From: Planctomycetota bacterium
Lineage (GTDB): Bacteria > Planctomycetota > PUPC01 > JACPCR01
Assembly (NCBI GenBank): GCA_030740295.1
Contig: JASLXP010001161.1
Location: forward strand, 1 to 47,576
Reading direction: 5' to 3'
DNA: 47,576 bases
Part shown: positions 38,601-46,690 of the stretch, in pieces
How positions within the stretch are numbered: position 1 is the first letter of the stretch
How the letters are laid out: the number at the start of each line of letters is the position of its first letter
Notes under the pieces: model-generated
Told to the model about the DNA's origin: nothing
Seen by the model: only the letters and a program-made list of their open reading frames with translations
Database searches by the model: none
Program-made: the position numbers and the translations under genes

Positions 38601-39462
38601 CAAGCCCGGTAACGACAGCATGGGGTTGGCGGCACGGCACCGATACATGAAGTGGGAAGTCACTGGTGACGAGGCAGCAGCCTATGAAGCCCTCGATGCC
38701 TGCATCCGAAAGCTGCGACTGACCTACGACGCCCACACCTGGGGCGAGCCCATCAATGACCGCATCTGGCTGCCGGACCATCCGGCCATCATGATGACCC
38801 AGGGCGAGATGTCCCACGAGCGCAACCAGCTTTGGCCCCGGCACTACGTCAGCTATGAAGGCTTCACCGATTTCGCAGCTTGGGTGCGAGAAAAATCAGA
38901 CACCCATTTGAAAGTCTGGCTCTACAGTTTCTCTGATAGAGCCGAGAGGGGAAAAGTGCGAGCCTGGCGGGCGCCTCTCGGCACGTACAGCATCCAATTC
39001 GGCCCCGACGAGAACGCTGATGAACAGGCAGACGAAGGTGCAGCCAAGTCTCAAGAACTTCATCGATACGCAGCCATCCCGATCCATCTTCCCTCACGGA
39101 AGCTGTGTGTCCTGCAGGTCGATTTGAAGGGCCCCGTCGACAACAGCTACTGGAAACGTCCCGACCTGGCGATTGGAAAACGGGATGTTCAGCAGACCAA
39201 GGACGGCGGCTGGTCGGTCACTGTCCACAACCTGGGCAATGTCTCCGTCGAGGGAGTGAAGGTCGAAATGCTCGACGCGAAGGGGAACACGATCCAGGAG
39301 CGCACCATCCAGACGATCGAATCGCCGACCGATCTGAAGCCGAGGGCGGCGCTCGTCACATTCGCAAAAAAGGGCGGGGACAGCTTCGAGATCCGGGTGA
39401 AGGCAGCCGGAGGGGTCAAGGAACTCTATTCCCACAATAACCAGGTTGTGGTTGGCCCGTAA
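35662..39462 (+). CDS. Large secreted LamG / toroid / CARDB-like protein
   Basis: A 1266-residue exported protein, signal peptide MKKVSAFLLVAIPFAHVSG. Residues about 30-245 look like a LamG/concanavalin-type sandwich: TGLLFYASLDRE, FVPGVFGKALTG, ENQWLHMAVAWDQ, GFRYYLDGAEVA. The central part (about 620-1080) is a helical toroid: WIENRQAPNGEFGDAWGDD and YHAYEEGV-like segments, then GYGYIDVYAALHQMTGEERY, reminiscent of glycoside hydrolase or lyase toroids. The C-terminal 110 residues match a CARDB-type Ig fold (NLGNVSVEGVKVEMLDAKGN, then HNNQVVV). It is likely a cell-surface or secreted polysaccharide-active protein; no known family motif fixes the substrate. It diverges from the heparinase-like gene with 116 bases between. 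Confidence 0.8.
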   Translation: MKKVSAFLLVAIPFAHVSGEDLSIIPAPGDSGTGLLFYASLDRERRAEISQGSDIPSVARYARQNRTADGGKFVPGVFGKALTGRGGPRGSGDFDALGNYLPERGTMAFHIRQNGMVYGFEPLWVKTVDPYYWFIYQRISNKNNSLSAWFPDEVYRPTVIYTRKKMVENQWLHMAVAWDQAYGFRYYLDGAEVASNWGKASWTSRGVDPDLFAMVHSNGVAYDEFYVFDFVLSAQEIQALAKKNKRPDSSSREDLPTGERWKRNRLQELSWSKDDEAMLPLHLDKVGLEANAIRQVTPLNARAVMKGANYVFDGKLGSGWPPLYNYQFAKGNGLHIELGEPYDYVQIEGYFRGSVAGEKSLLQDEARPLIAIASDQFMHRWNLKEPRGKGWLSFFKKEMEDKGDLPDKELVTLSRVCETGFFRTGTHRLDDSEAQRFYIGPANLKDGRKAFGVEFTGRFGPGDRASLSSRKTPLERATAQAIPGLRYHHLFLPSGRDELPLTGLHFRWWLRSSSASNSFRIEMRDPALPGRRTLAVDFRMDGVQQGKDQLLDLTIDLSDRLLPSNRQVWLTFCFKEDVQLVLASGQKQSFTELLTGSKQGVLKEYLRDELSFVRSRFSWLSEARPWGAHREPEKEMVGFNRYARELFLPLARLWQLKGDDPKVRALWIWTHKFYQDKSPVEPKPVSGCENAPRWALLQRELLQGCRDVVHWWIENRQAPNGEFGDAWGDDTDLIQNFPKLALIGDPDGRIREAARKVADGVYEAGLIERGINARLMDYLHAYEEGVNAQPVMGLIDYGNPHFIERMMEAAHTVDTFLTTKDPKGRRRFRSAYYGAGEVRDKGKYGYDHPSNALFCHPALFLSYYSRHPRALRFLQEWIDGWLDIYAENADLKDYRVPKATLLDGTILSWDRKVRGYGYIDVYAALHQMTGEERYRSLLPWWARPGTSFFLGGHYLPALEFLDREKHKQQLVKWAELSDLSKPGNDSMGLAARHRYMKWEVTGDEAAAYEALDACIRKLRLTYDAHTWGEPINDRIWLPDHPAIMMTQGEMSHERNQLWPRHYVSYEGFTDFAAWVREKSDTHLKVWLYSFSDRAERGKVRAWRAPLGTYSIQFGPDENADEQADEGAAKSQELHRYAAIPIHLPSRKLCVLQVDLKGPVDNSYWKRPDLAIGKRDVQQTKDGGWSVTVHNLGNVSVEGVKVEMLDAKGNTIQERTIQTIESPTDLKPRAALVTFAKKGGDSFEIRVKAAGGVKELYSHNNQVVVGP

Positions 39463-39519
39463 CACTATCGGCCGTGTTCAAACGAGAGAGTTAACGAGAA
39501 ATGATGGCCAGCCTTGCCG

Positions 39520-40536
39520 CTAAGCCGCGTCCCTGCCCGGAGGCGGTGTCTGTTCGATTATCTGTTCGATCAAACCATCCACATCCAGCGATTCGGCTTC
39601 GCCTTCGAAATTCAGGATGACCCGGTGGCGTAAGGTCTGCGGGGCAACGCGCTGGATGTCTTCGGCCGATACCGCGGTGCGGCCGTCGAGGAGGCAGTGG
39701 ACTTTTGCCCCGCGAACGAGGGATTGCAGGCCGCGGGGGCTGGCGCCGTAGGAAACAAAACGTGAGACCGATTCGACGGCTTCGTCACTCTCGGGGTGTG
39801 TAGCCAGGATCAGGGAGGCCGCGTAGCGGGTGAGCGGCTCGGCGATGGGGACGTGGGTGAGGAGCTCCTGGCATTCGAGCAGTTCTTCGCCAGACATGAT
39901 CTCGTTGAGCTCGGGCTCTTCGAACTTGGTGGTACGGTTGGCGATCTCGACCAGGTCGTCGATCTGTGGGAAAGGGACTTTCAACTTGAAAAAAAAGCGG
40001 TCGAGCTGCGCTTCGGGAAGCGGGTAGGTGCCTTCCATCTCGAGCGGGTTCTGGGTGGCCAATACGAAAAACGGGGCGGGCAGGATCAATCGTTCGCCGC
40101 CTGCCGTGACCGCGCGTTCCTGCATGACTTCGAGGAGCGCGGACTGCGTTTTGGGCGTGGCGCGGTTGATCTCGTCGACCAGCAGCAGGTGTTTGAAGAC
40201 GGGACCTTTTTCAAACCGGAAGGAGCGCCGGCCGGTGTCGTCCTCGCCGACGATGTGCGTGCCGAGGATGTCCGCGGGCATCAGATCGGGCGTGCACTGG
40301 ACGCGGCCGAAAGTCAGTCCGAACACCTGCGAAATGATTCTTACCAGATAGGTCTTGCCAAGACCGGGGACACCTTCCAGAAGTACATGCCCCTGCGAAA
40401 AGACGGCAACGAGGGCATCGGAAATCAGTTTCTCGTGCCCGACGATTGCGTTCTGAATTTCGGATCGAAGCTGTTGGAATCGATCGCAGAATTGATCCAT
40501 CCGCTCCTTCAATATCTGGACGTCTTCAGTGCTCAA
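39520..40536 (-). CDS. MoxR-family AAA+ ATPase
   Basis: A 338-residue MoxR ATPase, a chaperone-like AAA+ protein that helps mature or activate partner proteins, often with DUF58 and VWA proteins. Walker A: GVPGLGKT (55-62); Walker B: LLLVDEINRA with D121-E122; sensor 1: LATQNPLE; sensor 2 region: SYGASPRGLQSLVRGAK. The start codon lies inside the end of the upstream membrane gene (11-base overlap), showing translational coupling. The usual DUF58/VWA genes are not downstream: the next feature is the convergent end of the 35662 gene. Confidence 0.95.
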   Translation of the reverse strand: MSTEDVQILKERMDQFCDRFQQLRSEIQNAIVGHEKLISDALVAVFSQGHVLLEGVPGLGKTYLVRIISQVFGLTFGRVQCTPDLMPADILGTHIVGEDDTGRRSFRFEKGPVFKHLLLVDEINRATPKTQSALLEVMQERAVTAGGERLILPAPFFVLATQNPLEMEGTYPLPEAQLDRFFFKLKVPFPQIDDLVEIANRTTKFEEPELNEIMSGEELLECQELLTHVPIAEPLTRYAASLILATHPESDEAVESVSRFVSYGASPRGLQSLVRGAKVHCLLDGRTAVSAEDIQRVAPQTLRHRVILNFEGEAESLDVDGLIEQIIEQTPPPGRDAA

Positions 40537-42370
40537 GCTGCTTCCTCAATTCGGTGAAGTAACGTAAGACCTGTTCCCGCCGGGTGAGCGGCAGGGGCTC
40601 TTCATCCAGCGCATCCTCTTCGGCCTTAATGAAATCCATGGCCGCCTGCTTCCGTTCTTCGCGGGCGTTCTCGGTGTGCGGCTGTCCCTCGGTCGATCGC
40701 ACGGAGGATTCGCCGTCCGCGCCAAACTGCTGATTGGCGACGTGTGTGGAAGATGCCTTGAAAGGAACGGTCTTCTGCTTGTTGTAAGCGGCGGTGCCGG
40801 TGCCCGCCCGTTGTCCGCCGATGCCCCCGCCGTTGCCGGGCTGTTGGCCTGCGCCTGCGCCGGGTATGGGCATCATTCCCGAGCCTGGGATGGGTGATTG
40901 GCCGCCACCGGGGATGAGGGTAAGGTTCGCGCCCGGCGGTATCTGTCCGGACATCGGCATCAGTGTCACGTTTGCGCCGGGGATCGGCCCCTGGCCGGGG
41001 ATGGGGACGAAGTTCATTTTTGTGTTTCCTGATTTCTGATTGCTCATCCGGGCCTGGGCGAGTTTCAGTTGCATCGAGCTGCTGTTGAGGAGGCTCGAGT
41101 TGTTGAGTTGGCCGGGCTTCAACTGCGCCAGCGCCTGCAGCCCGCTGTTGGGGCTCTGAAGGCTCTGCTTCTGGGCGAGGCGGCGGACACCGGACGATTT
41201 GTTGCCCATGATTTTGCGTCCGGCCTTGCGGAGCTCCTTCGCGAGTTGTTCAAGCTGGCGACGCCGCTTCTTACGCTGGGCCACCTTTTTGAAATGCCTC
41301 GCGAGGTCAGCAAACTTCTCCCCCGCTTTGAAAGCGTCCTTTTTCTGGAGCTCTTTGTCCGCTTCGGTGAGATGCTTTCCGGTGACTGTTTTCTTGTCCC
41401 CCTCGCTGGCGGCCTTGAGCGATTTATCGAGCGCGTTTTCGAAGCGGTCAGTCTGTTCGATGGTTGGTTCGTTCTGCAGCTTATCTGCGATTTTGTCTGC
41501 TTCTTTTGCGATCTTTTCAAAGTTGTTTGCCCGCAGGCCCGCTGCCAGATCGGTTGTGTCCGCGTGGCGTTCGAGCTCGGCGATCATTTTTGAGGTGAGC
41601 TCCTTGACGGATTTTCCTTCGAGTTCTTTGGCCAGCTTCTCGGCTTCGCGGGCTTGGCGCTCGAGCTCTTCCAGGACTTCCCTGGGGGTTTCTGTGCTGA
41701 GTTTCTTGAGGTTCTCGGTGGTATCGTCGATCGCCTCTTTCAGCTTCTCGATCTCTTCCTTCTCTTTCTTGGAGAGGCCATCGCTTTCCTTGAACTGATC
41801 GTTCTTGTCTTTCAATTCCTGCGCCAACTTCTCGGCCAAAGCCAGAGCGTCTTCGCTCAGGGGCTGATCCTCAGGTGGTATCGGCACGACGAGCGCGCCG
41901 GACATGGCCAGTGCAAGAAAAACGATGGGAAGTATCCAGGCCCTGTGGAGGAGCGGGGCGGGGAGGTCCTTTTTCAATGTCTCAAGCGCGCCGGGCAGGG
42001 CAGCCTTTGCATTCTCTACATGAAGCTGTTCGCCATCATCGTTCGCGCCATCCGTTTCAAAACAGTAGGCAGATACAAACATGTCATTTCGTTCGGTCTC
42101 GGCATCCCACCAGGCAAGAGCATGGATGCGCGAAGGCCGCCGCAAATGCGCACACAGACCGAGCGCGGCCGACCAGAGTACGACAAGGGCAACGGCCACT
42201 GCGTGGTCATTCCAATGGTAGCCCTGAAGACGGAGGGCGATCAGCGTGGCCGCGCTGATAACAAAAATGATCGGCGCAGTTCGTCCGAGCAATTGCAGCC
42301 AGTGCGCGAAGGTCCATCGGGTGCGGACACGGTCGGAGGCCCGCTGGAATGGCATATTCGTTTGATTCAT
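40526..42370 (-). CDS. Membrane protein with long coiled coil and Pro/Gly-rich tail
   Basis: A 614-residue protein. Two N-terminal membrane helices (about 31-70) are followed by a short soluble part with AWWDAETERNDMFVSAYCFE and a third helix (about 143-165). A highly charged coiled coil runs over about 180-385 (LSKKEKEEIEKLKEAIDDT and similar). Residues about 450-530 are a Pro/Gly/Met-rich set of imperfect repeats (PIPGQGPIPGAN, PMSGQIPPGAN, PIPGSGMMPIPGAG). The coding end overlaps the MoxR start by 11 bases, so it is probably the membrane client or partner of MoxR. The arrangement recalls DUF4175-type proteins of aerotolerance-like operons; the family call is tentative. Confidence 0.78.
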   Translation of the reverse strand: MNQTNMPFQRASDRVRTRWTFAHWLQLLGRTAPIIFVISAATLIALRLQGYHWNDHAVAVALVVLWSAALGLCAHLRRPSRIHALAWWDAETERNDMFVSAYCFETDGANDDGEQLHVENAKAALPGALETLKKDLPAPLLHRAWILPIVFLALAMSGALVVPIPPEDQPLSEDALALAEKLAQELKDKNDQFKESDGLSKKEKEEIEKLKEAIDDTTENLKKLSTETPREVLEELERQAREAEKLAKELEGKSVKELTSKMIAELERHADTTDLAAGLRANNFEKIAKEADKIADKLQNEPTIEQTDRFENALDKSLKAASEGDKKTVTGKHLTEADKELQKKDAFKAGEKFADLARHFKKVAQRKKRRRQLEQLAKELRKAGRKIMGNKSSGVRRLAQKQSLQSPNSGLQALAQLKPGQLNNSSLLNSSSMQLKLAQARMSNQKSGNTKMNFVPIPGQGPIPGANVTLMPMSGQIPPGANLTLIPGGGQSPIPGSGMMPIPGAGAGQQPGNGGGIGGQRAGTGTAAYNKQKTVPFKASSTHVANQQFGADGESSVRSTEGQPHTENAREERKQAAMDFIKAEEDALDEEPLPLTRREQVLRYFTELRKQLEH

Positions 42371-42390
42371 GGCAAGACAGAAAGGCCTGA

Positions 42391-42497
42391 AGATTCAGGA
42401 TTCAAGATTCGACGGGATTCAGGATTCAAGATTCAGGATTCAGGATTCATCTGGATTCGCTCTTCACCATTCACCATTCACTCTTCACCATTCACCT
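42391..42497 (+). repeat. Degenerate heptamer/decamer repeat block, copy 1
   Basis: Repeats of GATTCAG and GATTCAA-type units (about seven) are followed by repeats of TTCACCATTCA. The block lies between the membrane coiled-coil gene and the first of two paralogous secreted-protein genes. Copy 2 at 46385-46486 has the same two-part structure in the opposite orientation. Confidence 0.8.
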
Positions 42498-42516
42498 CTA
42501 CCTCTTCCCCACTAAT

Positions 42517-44493
42517 TTAATCTAATTCATCCAACACTGCCTTTGCCCGGCGGCGAATCTCCGCGTCCGGCGATTGGAAGGAGGCTTCCTTCAACTGGCC
42601 CCGGGCCACGTAGCCGATCTCCAGGAGTCCCTTGGAGGCGAGCTCACGTTTCTCCCATTCGGGGTGGCCGAGATCGCGAATCAGTTCAACGACTTTTGAT
42701 CGCAAGGCATCCGAAATGGTCGGAGAGGGGACGTGAACACTGGCAATGTCGCGCACCGGCACGTGAAGCAGGCGGTCGTTGGAACGAATGGGGAGGACGC
42801 CCTCTTTCAGTTTTCCCGCGAGAGTTCCGCCGCCCCAGATTTCCGCGGTGAATTCAGGGGGTTGCATCTCGTCGTCGTTCCCCTGATTTTCCAGTTTTCG
42901 AATCTGGGAAGGGATGACGGGGATGCTCTGGCCGAAAATGGTGAAATGCAGCGCGGGCAAATCTATCTGACCCAGGAGGACATTCTCGCCCGTGAGAACC
43001 ACGTTAGGTTGATTGATGTCTTCGTCCTCCTTATCCGCCTTGAACTGGGCGAAGGTGATGGAGCGAATCTGCGCTGGGTTGAGTGAGAGTTTGCCAAAGT
43101 TGCGGGTCTCGATCTCGAGGTCGTGATTATCCCAGTAGCCAAAGCATCGGGTGCCGTCTTTCAGGCTGACGATGTGGCCCGGCTGGTTTTCTTCGAGGGA
43201 CTTGAGGGCTTTCACCTCGCTGAGTTTTGCGTTGAGCGGTCCCCATGGCGTGACCAGTTGCACCTTAGAGGAAAGGTCCCCGACTAATGCCAGGCGTGCG
43301 CCGTTGTATGTCTCCAGGTAGGCCTTGACTTCGCCGTCCGGTTTACCATCTCTGGGTGAGACTTTATTTACCAGGCGGTCAAGGGTCGAGACTTTCAACT
43401 CCAGGGAGACTCCCGAATTCATCGTGAAGCGGAAGTTCTTGGCGGCGAGCTCGCCATGGAGGATTTGGCCGTCCCGCAGAAACAAAAGGCCCTTGTTTCC
43501 CATGTGACGGCCCACGATTGCGGCGACTTCTTCGAAGGCGATCTTTGAAGTGCCGTAGGGCGTCTTGATGGCGAGCTCGGAGCAACTGCTTTTGCCGCGC
43601 AGCCGGGTCTCTTCACCAAATGCGAGGACGTCCGAAGAGCCGCGGATGACATTGAGGCTTTCGAGGCTCAGGAGGTTGTCTGCGCTGCCCATGCCGCCCC
43701 GGCCCATGTTGATGATGGACTTGCGGATATGCGAGGGAAGGTCACGGGTCATCTTCCTCGACATCATCGGCTTGAAAACTTTGGCCAAAGATTTGGCGTC
43801 CAGTGCAATCTGGGCCATATGACGCTGGGCCAGCCAATGCACGATGCTAACGGTCTTGCCGGGCTTCACAGTGATGGGAAAAGATATGGTCAGGCGATAG
43901 CTGTTCTGGTTCTGGAGCATGGGTTTGAACTTGCTTGATGCCGCGGCCACCAGAAAGAACGAAGCCGGATGGTTAGTCCCCTGCCTTGGTATCACCACAA
44001 ATCCGCTATCCTTTTTTCCGAACGGGCCGCCCATGAACGCTGTGCCCCTGTTGGTCAGCATGCTCTGAAAATTGCCATTGAATCCAATCTGGAGCGAAAT
44101 GGTCTGCGTGATGGGGGAAGTCCCCGAGTTTTGGAAGATCTCGGTGAACCTTGCGAAGGCTTCTTTAGTGAAAACTTTTATACGGCGGGTGACGTTCAGA
44201 TTGTTTATCTGGGTTGAGAGAACAAATTCGCTGCCGTCAGCAGTTATCATGCGTTGCCTTGGACTGAAGCCGTTTCCCCCGACCTGTAAGGTGAGCGCGT
44301 TGGAATAGACGTAGTTCGTGCCCTGGTTCACATATCCGTTCTGGTAGATATCCCACCGGTATCCTTTGGAATCCATGCGCGGGTTGAAATTATTCGCGGG
44401 CACCAGCTTTTCCTGTTGAGGAGCTGCCTCCGGGCCGCAAGCCAGCAGAAGACTCAGAATTGCGGTTTTGAATGTGGTCATGACGACTTTCAT
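42517..44493 (-). CDS. Secreted protein, paralogue 1, with C-terminal HEAT-like segment
   Basis: A 658-residue exported protein, signal peptide about residues 1-25. The N-terminal domain begins LVPANNFNPRMDSKGYRWDI and includes TADGSEFVLSTQINNLNVTR; it is clearly related to the next gene upstream (LVPANFNSFNDNLGYRWDIN, TQDGQEYVLQNTYNNTEVTR). The middle holds several short strand-rich repeats of the type LRDGQILHGEL, VSLKDGTRCFGYW and IWGGGTLAGKL, found in PVC secreted proteins. The tail (about 600-658) is a HEAT-like pair (DLGHPEWEKRELASKGLLEI). No catalytic site is seen. Same-strand position behind the MoxR operon suggests, but does not prove, a link. Confidence 0.77.
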   Translation of the reverse strand: MKVVMTTFKTAILSLLLACGPEAAPQQEKLVPANNFNPRMDSKGYRWDIYQNGYVNQGTNYVYSNALTLQVGGNGFSPRQRMITADGSEFVLSTQINNLNVTRRIKVFTKEAFARFTEIFQNSGTSPITQTISLQIGFNGNFQSMLTNRGTAFMGGPFGKKDSGFVVIPRQGTNHPASFFLVAAASSKFKPMLQNQNSYRLTISFPITVKPGKTVSIVHWLAQRHMAQIALDAKSLAKVFKPMMSRKMTRDLPSHIRKSIINMGRGGMGSADNLLSLESLNVIRGSSDVLAFGEETRLRGKSSCSELAIKTPYGTSKIAFEEVAAIVGRHMGNKGLLFLRDGQILHGELAAKNFRFTMNSGVSLELKVSTLDRLVNKVSPRDGKPDGEVKAYLETYNGARLALVGDLSSKVQLVTPWGPLNAKLSEVKALKSLEENQPGHIVSLKDGTRCFGYWDNHDLEIETRNFGKLSLNPAQIRSITFAQFKADKEDEDINQPNVVLTGENVLLGQIDLPALHFTIFGQSIPVIPSQIRKLENQGNDDEMQPPEFTAEIWGGGTLAGKLKEGVLPIRSNDRLLHVPVRDIASVHVPSPTISDALRSKVVELIRDLGHPEWEKRELASKGLLEIGYVARGQLKEASFQSPDAEIRRRAKAVLDELD

Positions 44494-44519
44494 TTCGGTT
44501 GTAGTCAGATTTGAAGAAT

Positions 44520-46373
44520 CTACTTAATGATCAAATCCTCCGGAGCGGCTTTGGGAGCTTCCTTATCTTTATCTTTTGCCGGCTGTTCTTTCGCTTTCTT
44601 CAGCACATGCGATTTATAGCGCACGAAGTGGTTTCTCGGGATTCGCAGGGCGATGTCGCCTATTTCGAATGGGATAACGTCTTCGACGAGGTGGCCGGTA
44701 AACTCTCCCTTGCCTGCAAGCTTGAAATCATAATTCAGGCGCTGGCCATCATCGCTCTCTGAGTTGATTTCCATCACGCTGATCTCGAGCGGCTTGACCG
44801 GGGTGACGCCGATGCTGAAGCCAACGTGTAGTTCTTTCGAAGCAATTTCGCCCACCAGGATATTGTCACCGGTCAGTTCGCAATGGGCCGCTGTGATTTC
44901 GTCGTCGTCATCAAACCGGGCATCGATACTCTTCAGATTTTTCAGCGTGTATGGCTCGACCTCGATGGCGCCGTATCGGTGCGACTCTGCCTGTAGCTTG
45001 CCACCATGAACGATGCCCGTGAACCGGCTCTTGTTCTTCAGATAAATTCTGTGCCCGGGTACGGGTTCACGTATCTGTTTCAGAGCAGCAATTTTGCTGG
45101 CCGGCAGATCGAAGTATCCCCACGCCGTTGCGACCTGGAGCTTGAGCACATCCGGCTTGAGCGCAAGGCGGTCGCCGCTCAGGCAGTGGATATAGCAGGC
45201 GACGCCCGCCGGTGGCTTTCCATCCTTCGGATCTGCATGCAGCACGATGGCTCGAACGCGAGAAAGGTCAATATCCAGCTTATGCCCTGCCTTCGTCGTC
45301 AGCGTAAAGCCTGGTTTGGAGACCACGCCCCTGAGGATCTCACCATTACGCAGATAAACATCTCGAAGCCCGGCCGCCTCTCCGCCGCCCATCAGAAGAG
45401 CCACTTCCGGAAGAGGAAAAGTGGATTCACCGAACGCAGTTTTGACCGTCAGATCCGGGCCGGAAATCTTGCCCGATATACGCGCCTCATCGTTCATGAC
45501 AACGATGTCTTCTTTGCCGCGATCCACGTCGAGCGCGTCGGCCATGTCCTGGACTGCCTGGATCTCTTTTCCCAGCTCGAAATCGATACCGCCCAGATTG
45601 AAATTAACGATCGTTTTCTTGATGTCCCGCGTCAGCCGTTTGTCGACCGGCCTTGTTCTGGCGATGGACTTGAATTCCTTTGACACGTTTGCCGCGGTCA
45701 GATTTCGCCTTTGCGCCAGCTTGTGGAAGAGTGAGACAGTGGCGAGAGGCTTCACGCTGAGCGCGTAGGTAAAACTGAAACCTCTCCCGCTTTGGGATTG
45801 AATTTTCGGCTTAATCTTGCTGCGCGGATCCGCGACCACAAATAGGACTGCCGGCATGGAGCCTTGCCCCAGTGAGGCAAAGCCGAACGCATCCTTGCCC
45901 AATGAATCTACGAAAGGTTTTCCTTTGTTTGTGAAGTGCTGGTTCACCCTTGAGCCCAGGCGAATGGTTAAAACAACATTCAGTTTCTGCACTTGTTTGC
46001 TCAGATTGCGGAACGACTCCGCGTATCGAGCCACACCCCTCACGCGGTCGATGTAAATGCGCCGGGTGACTTCCGTATTGTTGTAGGTGTTTTGAAGCAC
46101 GTATTCCTGCCCGTCCTGCGTCATCATTGATCTGCTGGAGCTGAACTGGCTCCCGTTGATCGTCAGATAGGGGCTGCTTCTAAGACAGGAATTCGTCGCG
46201 CTGTTAAGAGAGCCATAGGAATTGATGTCCCAGCGATAGCCAAGGTTGTCGTTGAAAGAATTAAAATTGGCTGGAACGAGCGGTTGCGGCGCGGCCCTGC
46301 GCTGCCCCCAGCAAAGGGGAGATGCGGCAATGACTAACAATGCAGTCTTTATCCAGATTGGGAGGCAGGGCAT
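44520..46373 (-). CDS. Secreted protein, paralogue 2
   Basis: A 617-residue exported protein, start ATG 46373 (MPCLPIWIKTALLVIAASPLC). The frame extends 45 codons upstream through the heptamer repeat, but those residues (SGFRIQDSGFTIH) are repeat translation, so they are excluded. It shares the N-terminal domain of paralogue 1 and the strand repeats (LRNGEILRGVV, LKNKSRFTGIV, LTGDNILVGEI). It lacks the HEAT-like tail and ends in a Lys/Glu/Pro-rich segment (KAKEQPAKDKDKEAPKAA). The 26-base gap to paralogue 1 suggests an operon. Function unknown; envelope location is likely. Confidence 0.78.
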   Translation of the reverse strand: MPCLPIWIKTALLVIAASPLCWGQRRAAPQPLVPANFNSFNDNLGYRWDINSYGSLNSATNSCLRSSPYLTINGSQFSSSRSMMTQDGQEYVLQNTYNNTEVTRRIYIDRVRGVARYAESFRNLSKQVQKLNVVLTIRLGSRVNQHFTNKGKPFVDSLGKDAFGFASLGQGSMPAVLFVVADPRSKIKPKIQSQSGRGFSFTYALSVKPLATVSLFHKLAQRRNLTAANVSKEFKSIARTRPVDKRLTRDIKKTIVNFNLGGIDFELGKEIQAVQDMADALDVDRGKEDIVVMNDEARISGKISGPDLTVKTAFGESTFPLPEVALLMGGGEAAGLRDVYLRNGEILRGVVSKPGFTLTTKAGHKLDIDLSRVRAIVLHADPKDGKPPAGVACYIHCLSGDRLALKPDVLKLQVATAWGYFDLPASKIAALKQIREPVPGHRIYLKNKSRFTGIVHGGKLQAESHRYGAIEVEPYTLKNLKSIDARFDDDDEITAAHCELTGDNILVGEIASKELHVGFSIGVTPVKPLEISVMEINSESDDGQRLNYDFKLAGKGEFTGHLVEDVIPFEIGDIALRIPRNHFVRYKSHVLKKAKEQPAKDKDKEAPKAAPEDLIIK

Positions 46374-46690
46374 GGGTGGGGTGGCGAAGAGGGAAGAGTG
46401 AGTAGTGAAGAGTGAATGGTGAATGGTGAATCCTGAATCCTGAATCCTGAATCCTGAATCTCGCTGAATCCCGCTGAATCCTGAACGGTTGAGCACCGAT
46501 ACCATCAACCATTAACCCTCAACCATCAAGTGTATTAAACCAACGAGCCCTTGTTCTTCATAATTCATATTCTCTTGCTTGCCGCTTTTTCCTTCAATCT
46601 GAATGAGCTCACGCTGGAGTAAGCGGAGCTTGACTCCTCTCTGTCCGAGCCGTACATCAGTCTCCACATTCAGTTTACAAGGTTCTCGCC
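46374..46690. other. Divergent intergenic region with repeat block
   Basis: Between paralogue 2 (-) and the cyclase (+). The first 110 bases are the repeat block, followed by ACCATCAACC/ACCCTCAACC-like repeats near 46500-46530. The rest shows no gene. The cyclase ribosome-binding site is the AAGG just before 46691. Confidence 0.5.
46385..46486 (-). repeat. Degenerate heptamer/decamer repeat block, copy 2 (inverted)
   Basis: On the plus strand, AGTGAATGGTGAATGG-type units come first, then about seven TGAATCC/TGAATCT units; this is the reverse-complement layout of copy 1 at 42391-42497. Confidence 0.8.

Noticed and set aside
46374..46508. N-terminal extension of paralogue 2
   Set aside because: It translates the heptamer repeat (SGFRIQDSGF) and precedes a proper signal peptide starting at 46373.
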